From: Streptomyces djakartensis
GTDB taxonomy: Bacteria > Actinomycetota > Actinomycetes > Streptomycetales > Streptomycetaceae
Length of the DNA stretch: 64,000 nucleotides
Direction of reading: 5' to 3'
NCBI RefSeq assembly: GCF_014651075.1
Contig: NZ_BMWE01000006.1
Span: 62,001 to 126,000 of the forward strand
Shown: positions 49,473 through 58,108 of the stretch, piece by piece
Layout: each line of letters starts with the position of its first letter
Position numbering within the stretch: the stretch's first letter is position 1
The notes under the pieces: generated by a model
The model's database searches: none
Seen by the model: the letters and a program-made list of their open reading frames with translations, nothing else
Told to the model about the DNA's origin: nothing
Position numbers and translations under genes: made by a program

Positions 49473-49757
49473 ATGAGTGAGATTCCGTACGGTGTCGGTG
49501 AAGGGCCCGCCACCAGGGTCAGCCTCTCGCTCCCGGAAGGGACAGCGGAGGCGATCCGGCGGCGCGTGGGAAAGCGTGAGTTCTCGGCGTTCATCACGGA
49601 GGCGGTCGAGCGCGAACTGCGCGGCCAGATCCTGGACGAGTACCTCGCCGACTACGAACGCCGCCACGGGCCGATCTCCGAAGAGAACCAGGAACGGGCA
49701 CGCCAGGTCTTCGACGAGGCGTTTGCCGAGGAGGGGCAGTGGCCCGCCGCAAGCTGA
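49473..49757 (+). CDS. VapB-like antitoxin
   Basis: Encodes 94 aa. The N-terminal part (TRVSLSLPEGTAEAIRRRVGKREFSAFITEAVERELR) has the ribbon-helix-helix pattern of CopG/VapB-type antitoxins, giving DNA binding and dimer formation. The acidic, helical C-terminal part (YLADYERRHGPISEENQERARQVFDEAF) would wrap and inhibit the toxin. It overlaps the toxin gene by 19 bases, the usual antitoxin-first order, and probably represses its own promoter. No ribosome site is visible before ATG 49473, consistent with leaderless or short-leader translation. Confidence 0.82.
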   Translation: MSEIPYGVGEGPATRVSLSLPEGTAEAIRRRVGKREFSAFITEAVERELRGQILDEYLADYERRHGPISEENQERARQVFDEAFAEEGQWPAAS

Positions 49758-50152
49758 GCCACGAAGGCACTCTGGTCCTCGACTGCGAGGGGCTGTCCCA
49801 ATTCGTCGGTGACCACGAGCCAGTCGTCGCCCTGGTCGCCGAGGCGCGCACACGGGGTATGGAAGTGGTCGTCAGCGCGCTCACCCTCATCGAGGCAGTT
49901 CACCGCCGGACGGACAGGGCTCGACTTGCCTGGGTCCTGTCGGGCCTGCGGATCGTGCCGATCGGCGACGAGGAGGCGAAGGCCGCCTCGGCCATGCTGA
50001 TCAACGCGGGGCTGCACGGTCACAAGTACGCGATTGACGCCGCCGTGGCGGAAATGGCGCTGCGGCAGCGTCGTCCGGTGGTCATGCTCACTTCCGACAT
50101 CGACGACATGTCCAAGCTCTGCGGGCACAGGGTCCGTCTCGTCGCCGTCTGA
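49739..50152 (+). CDS. PIN-domain toxin (VapC-like)
   Basis: Encodes 137 aa. PIN-fold acidic residues are in place: Asp in LVLDCEGLSQ, Glu in LTLIEAVHRR, Asp in YAIDAAVAEMA and Asp in LTSDIDDMSKL. VapC-type toxins cleave tRNA or rRNA when free of their antitoxin. It starts with GTG 49739 within the antitoxin reading frame, GAGG just upstream. Cytosolic. The pair sits between two sugar-transport operons with no mobile-element remnants visible. The target is unknown. Confidence 0.85.
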   Translation: MARRKLSHEGTLVLDCEGLSQFVGDHEPVVALVAEARTRGMEVVVSALTLIEAVHRRTDRARLAWVLSGLRIVPIGDEEAKAASAMLINAGLHGHKYAIDAAVAEMALRQRRPVVMLTSDIDDMSKLCGHRVRLVAV

Positions 50153-50215
50153 GGGCGATGCTCTGACCGGCCGATGGGAGGGAAGGGACGCACATTCGGT
50201 CGGAGCCGACGTGCG

Positions 50216-50250
50216 GGGGCGCGGCACTCCCCCTGAGCGTGCCGCGCCCC
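50216..50250. terminator. Bidirectional terminator, toxin and bglC
   Basis: GGGGCGCGGCAC pairs with GTGCCGCGCCCC across an 11-base loop, between the convergent toxin and beta-glucosidase genes. Confidence 0.8.
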
Positions 50251-50271
50251 GTTCCCCCCGGCCCCCGTCGG

Positions 50272-51708
50272 TCAGACCGCCCCCACCTCCGGCAACGTCC
50301 CCGTCCGCGCCGCCCTTCCGTACCAGCGGGCGCTCGTCTTCGGGGTGCGTTCGAGGGACGCGTAGTCCACGTACACCGCGCCGAAGCGCTTGCCGTAGCC
50401 GTACCCCCACTCGAAGTTGTCCATCAGGGACCACAGGAAGTAGCCCCGGACGTCCGCGCCGTCGGCGATCGCGCGCCGGACCGCCGACAGGTGGCCGTGG
50501 AGGTAGGCGACGCGCTCCGGGTCGTGCACCCGGCCGTCGGAGTCGATCTTGTCGTCGTAGGCCGCGCCGTTCTCCGTGATGTACAGCGGTAGGCCCGGGG
50601 CCTCGCGGGTGTAGCGCATGATCAGCTCGTGCAGGCCGGTCGGGTCGACCGTCCAGCCCATCTCGGTGCGCTCGCCAGGAGTCTGGTGGAACGCCACGTC
50701 GTCCACGCCCGGCCACGGCGAGTGTTCGCTCGCCCCGTGCCCGTCCGCACGCGGCCCCTTCGCGTTCGAGTCCGCCGCCGACACCAGCGACGGCGTGTAG
50801 TAGTTGAGGCCGAGAGCGTCCAACGGCTGGTTGATCAGCGCCAGATCGCCGTCCAGGACGTAGTCCCAGTCGGTGACGCCGGCCGTCGCCAGGTACAGCG
50901 ACTCCGGGTAGGCGCCACGCAGGATCGGGTCGTGGAACACCCCGTTGGCCAGGTCGTCGATCTTCCGGGCCGCGGCCAGGTCCGCCGGGTCCTGCGAAAG
51001 CGGCCGCACCACCGCCGAGTTGAGGGCGATCGCCACCTGGTTCCGGGCCGGCATCACCGACCGCAGCGCGGACGCGCCCAGCCCGTGCGCCAGATTCAGA
51101 TGGTGCGCGGCACGCAACGAGGCCGCCGGGTCCGTGCGGCCCGGAGCGTGCACACCCGAGGCGTATCCGAGGAACGCGCTGCACCAGGGCTCGTTGAGCG
51201 TCATCCAGTGCTCCACGCGGTCCCCGAGCGCCTCACCGACGATCTGCGCGTACTCGGCGAAGCGGTGGGCCGTGTCGCGCTCCGGCCAGCCACCCGCGTC
51301 CTCCAGCTCCTGCGGGAGGTCCCAGTGGTAGAGGGTGACGGCCGGCTTGATGCCCCGGGACAGCAGCTCGTCGACCAGCCGGCGGTAGAAGTCCAGACCC
51401 TTCTGGATGGCCGGGCCGCGCCCTGTCGGCTGCACCCGCGACCAGGAGACGGAGAAGCGGTAGGCCCCCAGGCCCAGCTCCGCCATCATCGCCACGTCGT
51501 CCCGGTACCGGTGGTAGTGGTCGACAGCGATGTCACCGGTGTCGCCGCCCTCGGTCTTGCCCGGCGTATGGCTGAACGTGTCCCAGATCGATGGGGTACG
51601 TCCGTCCTCCCGTACCGCGCCCTCGATCTGGTACGCGGAGGTCGCCGCGCCCCAGAGGAAGGCGGGGGGAAAGGTCACCGGGGTGGCCGGCTTTTCGGAG
51701 TCAGGCAT
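50272..51708 (-). CDS. bglC: BglC: GH1 beta-glucosidase
   Basis: Encodes 478 aa. Family GH1 with the acid/base Glu in [11 protein letters not shown] and nucleophile Glu in [34 protein letters not shown] at the start and [18 protein letters not shown] near the end are textbook GH1. No signal, so cytosolic; it hydrolyses imported cellobiose and cello-oligosaccharides to glucose. It is downstream of cebEFG with a 102-base gap, and a CebR box overlaps its ATG (51706-51708), so it should be repressed by CebR directly. GGGAG of the box may double as the ribosome site. Confidence 0.95.
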   Translation of the reverse strand: MPDSEKPATPVTFPPAFLWGAATSAYQIEGAVREDGRTPSIWDTFSHTPGKTEGGDTGDIAVDHYHRYRDDVAMMAELGLGAYRFSVSWSRVQPTGRGPAIQKGLDFYRRLVDELLSRGIKPAVTLYHWDLPQELEDAGGWPERDTAHRFAEYAQIVGEALGDRVEHWMTLNEPWCSAFLGYASGVHAPGRTDPAASLRAAHHLNLAHGLGASALRSVMPARNQVAIALNSAVVRPLSQDPADLAAARKIDDLANGVFHDPILRGAYPESLYLATAGVTDWDYVLDGDLALINQPLDALGLNYYTPSLVSAADSNAKGPRADGHGASEHSPWPGVDDVAFHQTPGERTEMGWTVDPTGLHELIMRYTREAPGLPLYITENGAAYDDKIDSDGRVHDPERVAYLHGHLSAVRRAIADGADVRGYFLWSLMDNFEWGYGYGKRFGAVYVDYASLERTPKTSARWYGRAARTGTLPEVGAV

Positions 51709-51721
51709 GAAAGCGCTCCCA
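51708..51721 (-). promoter_or_regulatory. Imperfect CebR box overlapping the bglC start
   Basis: On the minus strand TGGGAGCGCTTTCA, a 12/14 match to the CebR operator TGGGAGCGCTCCCA. Its last base is the A of the bglC start codon, so CebR would block initiation or roadblock transcription right at the gene start. Confidence 0.85.
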
Positions 51722-51810
51722 TCGGAGTCGTGGAGAGGCACGGTGGAGGGAAGAGAAGCGAGGGGCCGAGGCGGCGGTGACCCGGCCCCGTGGGGGAAGG
51801 GACGCGGGCG

Positions 51811-52725
51811 TCAGCCCTTGACGGCGCCCTGCATGATGCCGCCCACGATCTGCTTGCCGAAGATCGCGAACACCAGCAGCAGCGGCAGCGTGCCCAGCAA
51901 CGCGCCCGCCATGATCAGGGACTGGTCGGGGGTGTAGCCGCGGCCCAGACCCGCCACCGCGACCTGCACGGTCGGGTTGCCCATCTGGGTCAGCACCAGG
52001 AACGGCCACAGGAAGTCGTTCCAGGTCTGCACGAAGGTCAGCATCCCGAGCACGGCCATCGCCGGCCGCGCCGCGGGGAACACCACGTGCCACACCACGC
52101 GCCAGCTGCTCGCGCCGTCGACCCGGGCGGCCTCGATGATCTCGTCCGGCAGCGCCTGTATCAGGTACTGCCGCATGAAGAACACACCGAACGCGCTCAC
52201 CAGCGACGGGAAGATCACCGCCTGCAGCTGATCCGTCCAGTCGAGCTTGGCGACCATCATGTACAGCGGGATCACGCTGAGCTGCGGCGGCACCATCATC
52301 GTGCCGATCACGACCAGCATCAGGGCGCTCCGGCCCCGGAACCGCAGTTTGGCGAAGGCGAAACCGGCGATCGTCGACAGGATGACGACGGTCAGCGCCG
52401 AAACCCCCGCCACGATCGTGGTGTTGACGAACGCCTCGCCCAGGTTGGCGTCCTTCCAGGCGATCTCCAGCTTGTCGAACAGTCCGGAGCCGAACCAGAA
52501 CGGCGGCGGTGTCTGCGCGAGCCGCTGATTGTCACGCGAGGCGGCGATCGCCGTCCACACCAGCGGGAACAGCGAGACGATCGTGAACACGATGAGGATC
52601 GCGTACGCGATCGGACCGCCGTGCAGCGTCCCGCCCGCCCGTGCGGACTTCGGCAGGCGGGGGCGTTTGGACTTCTCGGTGGGCCGGGCGGGCTCGGCGT
52701 CGGGAGGGCTCATGGTCGTCGTCAC
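51811..52725 (-). CDS. cebG: CebG: cellobiose ABC transporter permease
   Basis: Encodes 304 aa with six membrane helices of the MalG type and the EAA loop PDEIIEAARVDGASSWRVVWHVVFPAARPAMAVLGML. The start is GTG 52723-52725 with GGAG 8 bases upstream. It lies 12 bases after cebF. With CebF it imports cellobiose and cellotriose, energised in Streptomyces by the shared ATPase MsiK, which is encoded elsewhere. Confidence 0.95.
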   Translation of the reverse strand: MTTTMSPPDAEPARPTEKSKRPRLPKSARAGGTLHGGPIAYAILIVFTIVSLFPLVWTAIAASRDNQRLAQTPPPFWFGSGLFDKLEIAWKDANLGEAFVNTTIVAGVSALTVVILSTIAGFAFAKLRFRGRSALMLVVIGTMMVPPQLSVIPLYMMVAKLDWTDQLQAVIFPSLVSAFGVFFMRQYLIQALPDEIIEAARVDGASSWRVVWHVVFPAARPAMAVLGMLTFVQTWNDFLWPFLVLTQMGNPTVQVAVAGLGRGYTPDQSLIMAGALLGTLPLLLVFAIFGKQIVGGIMQGAVKG

Positions 52726-52737
52726 GGCCGGGACTCC

Positions 52738-53760
52738 TTAACTACTGGCGCGCAGCCGGCGCGAGATGACGTAGTTGACGATGCCGATCACGATCAGGAT
52801 CAGGAACATCGTCCAGGCGATCGCCGAGGCACGGCCCAGGTGCTGGGCGACCCAGCCCTGCTCGTACAGATACAGGCCGAGCGTCTGGAACTGGTGCTCC
52901 GCGCCGCCGGACGCTCCCTTGTTGACGTCGAACAGCAGGGGCTCACCGAAGACCTGCGAGGCTCCGATCGTCGAGACGACGGCGGTGAACAGAATCGTCG
53001 GGCGCAGCGCCGGCAGCGTCACATGGACGAACTGCTGCCAGCGGTTGGCCCCGTCCAGGGCCGCCGACTCGTACAGGTCCTGCGGGATCGCCTGCATCGC
53101 GGCCAGGTAGATCAGCGCGTTGTAGCCGGTCCAGCGCCAGATGATGATCGACGAGACGGCGATCTGCGAGGGCCACTTGTCGTTCTGCCAGTCGACCGGG
53201 TTGATACCGACCGTGTCGAGCACCCAGTTGATCATGCCGTAGTCACGGCCGAAGAGCAGCACGAACACCAGCGAGGCCGCGGCGATCGACGTCGCGTACG
53301 GCGCGAGCATGGCGACCCGGAAGAAGGTCGAGGCCCGCAGCTTGTAGTTGAGGATGTGGGCGATGCCCATCGCCATCAGCAGCTGCGGAACCGTGGAGAT
53401 GATGCCGATGGTCAGGGTGTTCCTCGCCGCGTTCCAGAAGAACTCGTCGTCGAAGATCCTGGTGTAGTTGCGCAGCCCGACCCAGTTCATGTCGGTCGGC
53501 GCGGTCAGCTCCACCTGGTGCAGCGAGGCCCAGCCCGTGTAGATCAGCGGGAACAGGCCGAACGCGACGAACAGCAGGAAGAACGGCGAGACGAAGGCGT
53601 ACGGGCTCCAGCGGATGTCCCGCTGCCAGCGCCGGGAGAGCCGGTCCCGGCGCCGCCGCTCCTTCTCCACGGCGGCGGTGTCCCCGGGCGGGCGGCCCGG
53701 GGCCGCGCCCCCCTCGACAGGGGGCGCGGCGGTGTCGTGACGGGTGGCCATCCGGGTCAC
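52738..53760 (-). CDS. cebF: CebF: cellobiose ABC transporter permease
   Basis: Encodes 340 aa. A basic, Pro-rich cytosolic N-terminus of about 50 residues precedes six helices of the MalF type, with EAA loop PQDLYESAALDGANRWQQFVHVTLPALRPTILFTAVV. The start is GTG inside a GTGA overlap with the cebE stop; an in-frame ATG three codons later is the alternative. It is the second gene of cebEFG-bglC. Confidence 0.95.
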   Translation of the reverse strand: MTRMATRHDTAAPPVEGGAAPGRPPGDTAAVEKERRRRDRLSRRWQRDIRWSPYAFVSPFFLLFVAFGLFPLIYTGWASLHQVELTAPTDMNWVGLRNYTRIFDDEFFWNAARNTLTIGIISTVPQLLMAMGIAHILNYKLRASTFFRVAMLAPYATSIAAASLVFVLLFGRDYGMINWVLDTVGINPVDWQNDKWPSQIAVSSIIIWRWTGYNALIYLAAMQAIPQDLYESAALDGANRWQQFVHVTLPALRPTILFTAVVSTIGASQVFGEPLLFDVNKGASGGAEHQFQTLGLYLYEQGWVAQHLGRASAIAWTMFLILIVIGIVNYVISRRLRASS

Positions 53761-55082
53761 TGGTCCAGCTTGTTGTCGATGGTCTTGATCGCGGAGTCCC
53801 AGGCCTCCTTGGCCGACTTGCCCTTCGTCACCAGGATCACGCCGTTGTCCGTCAGGCCCTGCATGATGATCTGGTCCTTCGGCCCGATCACCTGTTCCGG
53901 GGCGGCCTTGGCGGCCTCCGCGAAGACCGGGCCGATCTTCTGGTCACCGGTCATCTCGTTCGTCGCGCCGGTCACTTCGGGCATGGTGTAGGCGGCCGGA
54001 GCGCTCGGGAAGCTGGCCTGCACCTTGAACAGCTTCGCCTGCTGCTCCGGAGCGGTCAGCCAGGCCACGAACTTCTGGGCCTCCTTCACGTTCTTGCCGC
54101 TCTTCGGCACGGTGAGGAAGGTGCCGCCCCAGTTGCCGCCCTTGGGAGCCTCGGCCACGGCCCACTTGCCGGCCGCGTCCGGCTTGGAGTTGCCCTTGAT
54201 CGTGCCCAGCATCCACGGCGGGCAGGCGATCGCGGCGAACTTGTTGTTGGCAATGGTGGAGTTCCAGGACGGCTGGAACTGCGTCTGCGACTGGACGAGG
54301 CCCTTCTCGGCGGCCTTCGCGGTCAGTTCGAACGCGGCCTTGACGGCCGGGTTCGACTTGTAGATGACCTCGCCGGAGGCGTCGTAGAACTTCTCCTTCT
54401 CACTGCCCAGGATCGCCTGGATCAGACCGCCGGGGGAGTCCATGAAGAAGGTGCCCTCGGGGGCCTTCGACTTGTACCGCTCGCCGACGTCGACGAGCTT
54501 GGCCCAGTCACCGGCCCACAGCTTGCCCACCTCGGCCGGGTCGGTGGGCAGACCGGCCTTCTTGAAGAGGTCCGTGCGGTAGCAGATGGCCATCGGGCCG
54601 ACGTCGGTGCCGAGGCCGATCGTCTTGCCGTCCTTGGTCGTGGCCTGCTGCCACTTCCAGTCCAGCCACTTGCTCTTGTCCACGCCCGAGACCTTGGACA
54701 TGTCCTCGAGCTTGTCGGCCTGGGTGGCCGTGACCTCGGCGATGTTGGCGACTTCGACGGCCTGCACGTCCAGTAGACCGCTGTTGGTGGTGAGGTGGTT
54801 CAGCAGCGCCGGGTAGTAGTTCTCGTTCCGTTCGACGACGTTCTGTTCGATCTTGATCTTCGGGTTGAGCTTCTCGTACTCGGCGTAGAGGCCGGCCTCC
54901 TTGAAACCCATGGTGCCGAAGAGCCCCACGGAGATCTTCGTCTTGCCGCCGCTGTCGCCCGACGGGGAGTCGGAACCGTCGCCCTTGCCGTCGTCGGCAC
55001 AGCCGGCCAGCAGCCCGGCGCCCAGCGACGCGACGGCCGCGAGGACCATCGCCTTGCGGGCGGTTCGGATGCGTGCTCGCAT
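53757..55082 (-). CDS. cebE: CebE: cello-oligosaccharide-binding lipoprotein
   Basis: Encodes 441 aa with a signal peptide and lipobox GLLAGC (lipid-modified Cys28), followed by a Gly/Ser/Asp linker and a family-1 sugar-binding domain (GLYAEYEKLNPKIKIEQNVVE, LPTDPAEVGKLWAGDW, ACPPWMLGT). It captures cellobiose and cellotriose outside. The start ATG has AGGAGG six bases upstream. A perfect CebR box lies 116 bases upstream of the start, and the gene order cebE-F-G-bglC with divergent cebR matches other streptomycetes. In plant-pathogenic species this system also signals virulence; nothing here suggests that role. Confidence 0.96.
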   Translation of the reverse strand: MRARIRTARKAMVLAAVASLGAGLLAGCADDGKGDGSDSPSGDSGGKTKISVGLFGTMGFKEAGLYAEYEKLNPKIKIEQNVVERNENYYPALLNHLTTNSGLLDVQAVEVANIAEVTATQADKLEDMSKVSGVDKSKWLDWKWQQATTKDGKTIGLGTDVGPMAICYRTDLFKKAGLPTDPAEVGKLWAGDWAKLVDVGERYKSKAPEGTFFMDSPGGLIQAILGSEKEKFYDASGEVIYKSNPAVKAAFELTAKAAEKGLVQSQTQFQPSWNSTIANNKFAAIACPPWMLGTIKGNSKPDAAGKWAVAEAPKGGNWGGTFLTVPKSGKNVKEAQKFVAWLTAPEQQAKLFKVQASFPSAPAAYTMPEVTGATNEMTGDQKIGPVFAEAAKAAPEQVIGPKDQIIMQGLTDNGVILVTKGKSAKEAWDSAIKTIDNKLDQ

Positions 55083-55197
55083 GTCGTCCTCCTGTTGCCC
55101 TGACGTGCCGACCCCCCGGCCAACTGCATGTTGGACCCGTTTTTACTCGCTGCGGCGCGGGCGGGGAACGTGCGGGTTGTGTATATGTCAGGTAGTG

Positions 55198-55211
55198 TGG
55201 GAGCGCTCCCA
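55198..55211. promoter_or_regulatory. Perfect CebR operator in the cebE promoter
   Basis: TGGGAGCGCTCCCA, the exact 14-bp palindrome known as the CebR box. It lies 116 bases upstream of cebE, next to an AT-rich stretch (TGTGTATATGTCAGGTAGTG) that probably contains the cebE promoter. Cellobiose releases CebR. Confidence 0.93.
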
Positions 55212-55478
55212 TCAGTGATGTGTTGAAGGGTCGCGGGTAGGGGCGGGGGTGTCAAGGGACCGGACGACGAGATGTGCGTTCAGTTATCGGGCTGTTAACT
55301 GGCCCTCGGCCGGGACCGCTTGTGTCCAGGGTGACGGCATCCAGCCGGTCGGTCCGGCTCGGCCGGTGGAAGCGGAAGGCCGGGGGGGACAGCCCTCGGC
55401 GGCGGTCACTTCCACCGACGGGCCTGTTAAATTCCAGGCCAGCCGCAGAGTGCGGGTGTGGACGGGAAGGCGGAGCCC
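55212..55478. promoter_or_regulatory. Remaining cebE-cebR intergenic region
   Basis: With 55083-55211 this makes a 396-base gap without a gene. It holds two further inverted repeats: GGGC-tgTTAActg-GCCC near 55289-55304, and GGCCTG-ttaaattc-CAGGCC (55421-55440) just ahead of cebR. These could be sites for cebR control. Confidence 0.45.
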
Positions 55479-56534
55479 ATGGCAAGCCAGGGAGCGCGGG
55501 GCCGAAGCGGTGGCCGGCCCACCCTCGAAGAGGTGGCGGCGCGCGCCGGTGTGGGCCGCGGCACCGTCTCCCGGGTGATCAACGGTTCTCCGAGAGTCAG
55601 TGACGCCACCCGGGCGGCGGTGGAGGCCGCCGTCGCGGAACTCGGCTACGTCCCCAACACGGCGGCCCGCGCCCTGGCCGCCAATCGCACGGACGCGATC
55701 GCGCTGGTGGTGCCCGAGCCGGAGACCAGGTTCTTCGCGGAACCGTACTTCTCGGACATGCTCAAGGGCGTCGGCGCCGAGATCTCCGACACGGAGATGC
55801 AGCTGCTGCTGATCTTCGCGGGCAGTGACCGGGAGCGGCAGCGGCTCGCCCAGTACCTGGCCGCCCACCGGGTGGACGGCGTACTGCTGGTCTCGGTCCA
55901 CGCGGACGACCCGCTGCCCGACCTGCTGGCGCAGCTGGAGATCCCGGCGGTGATCAGCGGCCCGCGATCATCGGCGGAGACACTGCCGTCGGTCGACTCG
56001 GACAACTACGGCGGCGCCCGGCAGGCCGTCGAGCACCTGCTGTCCCGCGGTCGCCGCCGGATCGCCCACATCACCGGCCGCCTCGACGTCTACGGCGCCC
56101 AGCGCCGCGTCGACGGCTACCGAGACGCTCTGAGCGACGCGGGCCACGGGGTGGACGAGGCGCTGATCGAGGAAGGCGACTTCACGGAGGAGGGCGGACA
56201 CCGTGCCATGCGGGCGCTGCTGGAGCGCCACCCCGGCCTGGACGCCGTCTTCGCCGGCTCCGACGTCACCGCGGCCGGCGCCCGCCAGGCGCTGCGCGAG
56301 GCCGGGCGCCGCATCCCCGACGACGTGGCGCTCGTCGGCTACGACGACTCCGCCATCGCCCGCCACCTGGACCCGCCCCTGACCAGTGTCCGCCAGCCCA
56401 TCGAGGAGATGGGCCGCCGGATGATAGACCTCCTCCTCACGGAGGTCGCCGACCGTCGCCCGTCGGCGTCCCGGGGGCTGGACCGGCGCCAGGTCGTCCT
56501 GACCACGGAGCTGGTGGCGCGGTCGTCGTCGTGA
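55479..56534 (+). CDS. cebR: CebR: LacI-family cellobiose-responsive repressor
   Basis: Encodes 351 aa. The LacI HTH is PTLEEVAARAGVGRGTVSRVINGSPRVSDATRAAVEAAVAELGYVPN with the hinge ALAANRTDAIALVV, followed by a periplasmic-binding-like ligand domain (DGVLLVSVHADDPLPDLL, ISGPRSS, VDSDNYGGARQAVEHLLSRGRRRIAHI, VGYDDSAIA). It represses cebEFG and bglC by binding TGGGAGCGCTCCCA and lets go with cellobiose. Start ATG 55479 is favoured by AAGGCGGAG upstream; GTG 55458 is possible. Divergent from cebE. Confidence 0.94.
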   Translation: MASQGARGRSGGRPTLEEVAARAGVGRGTVSRVINGSPRVSDATRAAVEAAVAELGYVPNTAARALAANRTDAIALVVPEPETRFFAEPYFSDMLKGVGAEISDTEMQLLLIFAGSDRERQRLAQYLAAHRVDGVLLVSVHADDPLPDLLAQLEIPAVISGPRSSAETLPSVDSDNYGGARQAVEHLLSRGRRRIAHITGRLDVYGAQRRVDGYRDALSDAGHGVDEALIEEGDFTEEGGHRAMRALLERHPGLDAVFAGSDVTAAGARQALREAGRRIPDDVALVGYDDSAIARHLDPPLTSVRQPIEEMGRRMIDLLLTEVADRRPSASRGLDRRQVVLTTELVARSSS

Positions 56535-56562
56535 CGGAGCGCCTCCGGCGCGGGCGGACGCT

Positions 56563-57093
56563 TCACGACCGCGGGGGAGCGGGCGACGGGATGGCGGCGG
56601 GCGGTGCGCCGAGGTCCGGGCGGCGCCGCAGGGCCTCCACACCGTCGGGGACGAACAACCACCGCCGAAGAGCCTCCCGCAGCTCGCGCTCGGTGAGCCA
56701 CCCGTGCCAGGCGACCTCTGACGGATCGGGGGTGACGGCCTCGGTCAGCACGGCCCGGTGCACACCGAGCCAGTACGGGCTGATCGCCCCGCGGCACAGG
56801 AACTTGAAGAGGAACCGCACGGGTGCCCGGACGCCCAGCTCCTCTTCCAGCTCCCGGGCCGCCGCCTCCTGGTACGTCTCTCCGGCCGCGACGCCCCCGC
56901 CGATCAGCCAGTCGTAGTGGCCTGGGAACCGGGACACGTGCTCCGGTCTCCGGTGCACCAGCACCCGCCCCCGCGGATCACGGCACACGGTCGTCGCGAC
57001 CCGGTGCGGCCAGCCCTGCCGGATCGCCTCGTCCCGGTCGACCACCCCGAGCACCCGGTCCTCTTCGTCGACCCGCTCCACCAGTTCGGTCAT
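56563..57093 (-). CDS. NUDIX hydrolase
   Basis: Encodes 176 aa. The Nudix box is GGVAAGETYQEAAARELEEELG (G-x5-E-x7-R-E-x-x-E-E-x-G-like), within a domain that starts VDEEDRVLGVVDRDEAIRQGWPHR, similar to isopentenyl-diphosphate isomerase-type and YfcD-like NUDIX proteins. It hydrolyses a nucleoside-diphosphate derivative; which one cannot be seen. Soluble. The end carries an Ala/Pro tail. It converges on cebR, 28 bases apart. The start ATG has no strong ribosome site (GAGGCC at about 6 bases). Confidence 0.88.
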   Translation of the reverse strand: MTELVERVDEEDRVLGVVDRDEAIRQGWPHRVATTVCRDPRGRVLVHRRPEHVSRFPGHYDWLIGGGVAAGETYQEAAARELEEELGVRAPVRFLFKFLCRGAISPYWLGVHRAVLTEAVTPDPSEVAWHGWLTERELREALRRWLFVPDGVEALRRRPDLGAPPAAIPSPAPPRS

Positions 57094-57146
57094 GGCCTCA
57101 CGGTCGCACGTCGGCGGTCAGGCCCTCGCCCGCGCACAAAAAGCTT

Positions 57147-57180
57147 CAGCCGGTGGCTTCGTTCTCGAAGCCACCGGCTG
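57147..57180 (-). terminator. Rho-independent terminator of tRNA-His
   Basis: CAGCCGGTGGCTTCG and CGAAGCCACCGGCTG form a perfect 15-bp stem with a 4-base loop, followed on the minus strand by AAGCTTTTTG (57137-57146). A T-run is rare in this genome; this is the strongest classical terminator in the window. Confidence 0.92.
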
Positions 57181-57189
57181 ATCTCTCAG

Positions 57190-57263
57190 GGTGAGTGACG
57201 GGACTCGAACCCGCGGCATCCTGGACCACAACCAGGTGCTCTACCAGCTGAGCTACACCCACC
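57190..57263 (-). tRNA. tRNA-His (anticodon GTG)
   Basis: 74 nt including the encoded extra G at position -1 pairing with C73, diagnostic for tRNA-His. Acceptor GTGGGTG with CACTCAC, D-arm AGCTCAGCTGGTAGAGC, anticodon loop TTGTGGT, T-loop GGTTCGAGTCC. The only copy in the window. Confidence 0.97.
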
Positions 57264-57376
57264 ATGACCGGCTTGGAGATCAGTGCTGTCTCCGACCGGC
57301 CGAGAAAAAGTGTACAGGGTCCGAAGGGGTGCTCGCGCCAGCCTTTCCCGGCGCCCCCGACGGGCCCCTGTCGTTG

Positions 57377-57979
57377 CTACTGGCCAGGCAGAACGTGCTT
57401 CGCGGCGATCGTCCGGGCGGTGTCCGAGTCGGGCCCGGGCTGCGGGACGAACACGGCCTCGCGGTAGTAGCGCAGCTCCGCGATGGACTCGCGGATGTCG
57501 GCGAGCGCGCGGTGGTTGCCGTTCTTCGGCGGGCTGTTGAAGTACGCCCGCGGGTACCAGCGGCGGGCCAGCTCCTTGATCGACGACACATCGACGATCC
57601 GGTAGTGGAGGTAGTCCTCCAGCGTCGGCATGTCGCGCAGCAGGAAGCCGCGGTCGGTACCGACGGAGTTGCCGCACAGCGGTGCCTTGCCCGGCTCCTT
57701 GACGAACTCCCTCACGTACGTCAGGACCTGTTCTTCGGCGTCCTTCAGCGTCGTGCCGTCCGGCAGCTCGGCGAGCAGCCCGGACGCGGTGTGCATCTGA
57801 CGCACCACCTCCGGCATCGTCTCCAGCGCCCGGTCCGGCGGCCGGATGACGATGTCCACGCCTTCGCCGAGCACGTTCAGCTCGGAGTCGGTGACGAGGG
57901 CGGCCACCTCGATGAGCGCGTCGTCCGACAGCGAGAGGCCGGTCATCTCGCAGTCGATCCACACCATGCGATCGTTCAT
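57377..57979 (-). CDS. orn: Orn: oligoribonuclease
   Basis: Encodes 200 aa. DEDDh exonuclease with motifs MVWIDCEMTGL (DxE), GNSVGTDRGFL (D) and NHRALADIRESI (H and D). It degrades 2-5 nt RNAs to mononucleotides, including pGpG from c-di-GMP turnover, which connects it to CdgA in this window. In Streptomyces orn (ornA) lies next to adpA and loss disturbs growth and development. The start ATG 57977-57979 is supported by homology (MNDRMVWIDCEM); GGTGAGACG provides a weak ribosome site. Confidence 0.95.
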   Translation of the reverse strand: MNDRMVWIDCEMTGLSLSDDALIEVAALVTDSELNVLGEGVDIVIRPPDRALETMPEVVRQMHTASGLLAELPDGTTLKDAEEQVLTYVREFVKEPGKAPLCGNSVGTDRGFLLRDMPTLEDYLHYRIVDVSSIKELARRWYPRAYFNSPPKNGNHRALADIRESIAELRYYREAVFVPQPGPDSDTARTIAAKHVLPGQ

Positions 57980-58066
57980 GCGTCTCACCTTACGGCGAGC
58001 CGCCCGGCACTGAGCCCGACCGTGCGGTGACCTCGTGGCCACGGCCTCACCGCCCCGGAAACGGAG

Positions 58067-58100
58067 CCGGGTCCGCGGGGGTCTCTCCCCGCGGACCCGG
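58067..58100 (-). terminator. Terminator of adpA
   Basis: CCGGGTCCGCGGGG and CCCCGCGGACCCGG form a perfect 14-bp stem with a 6-base loop, right after the adpA stop and ahead of orn. Confidence 0.88.
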
Positions 58101-58108
58101 TCACCCGC

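Noticed and set aside
57190..57263. tRNA genes as integration sites of a prophage or integrative element
   Set aside because: No integrase, no partial tRNA duplicate nearby and only ordinary core genes around all four tRNAs.
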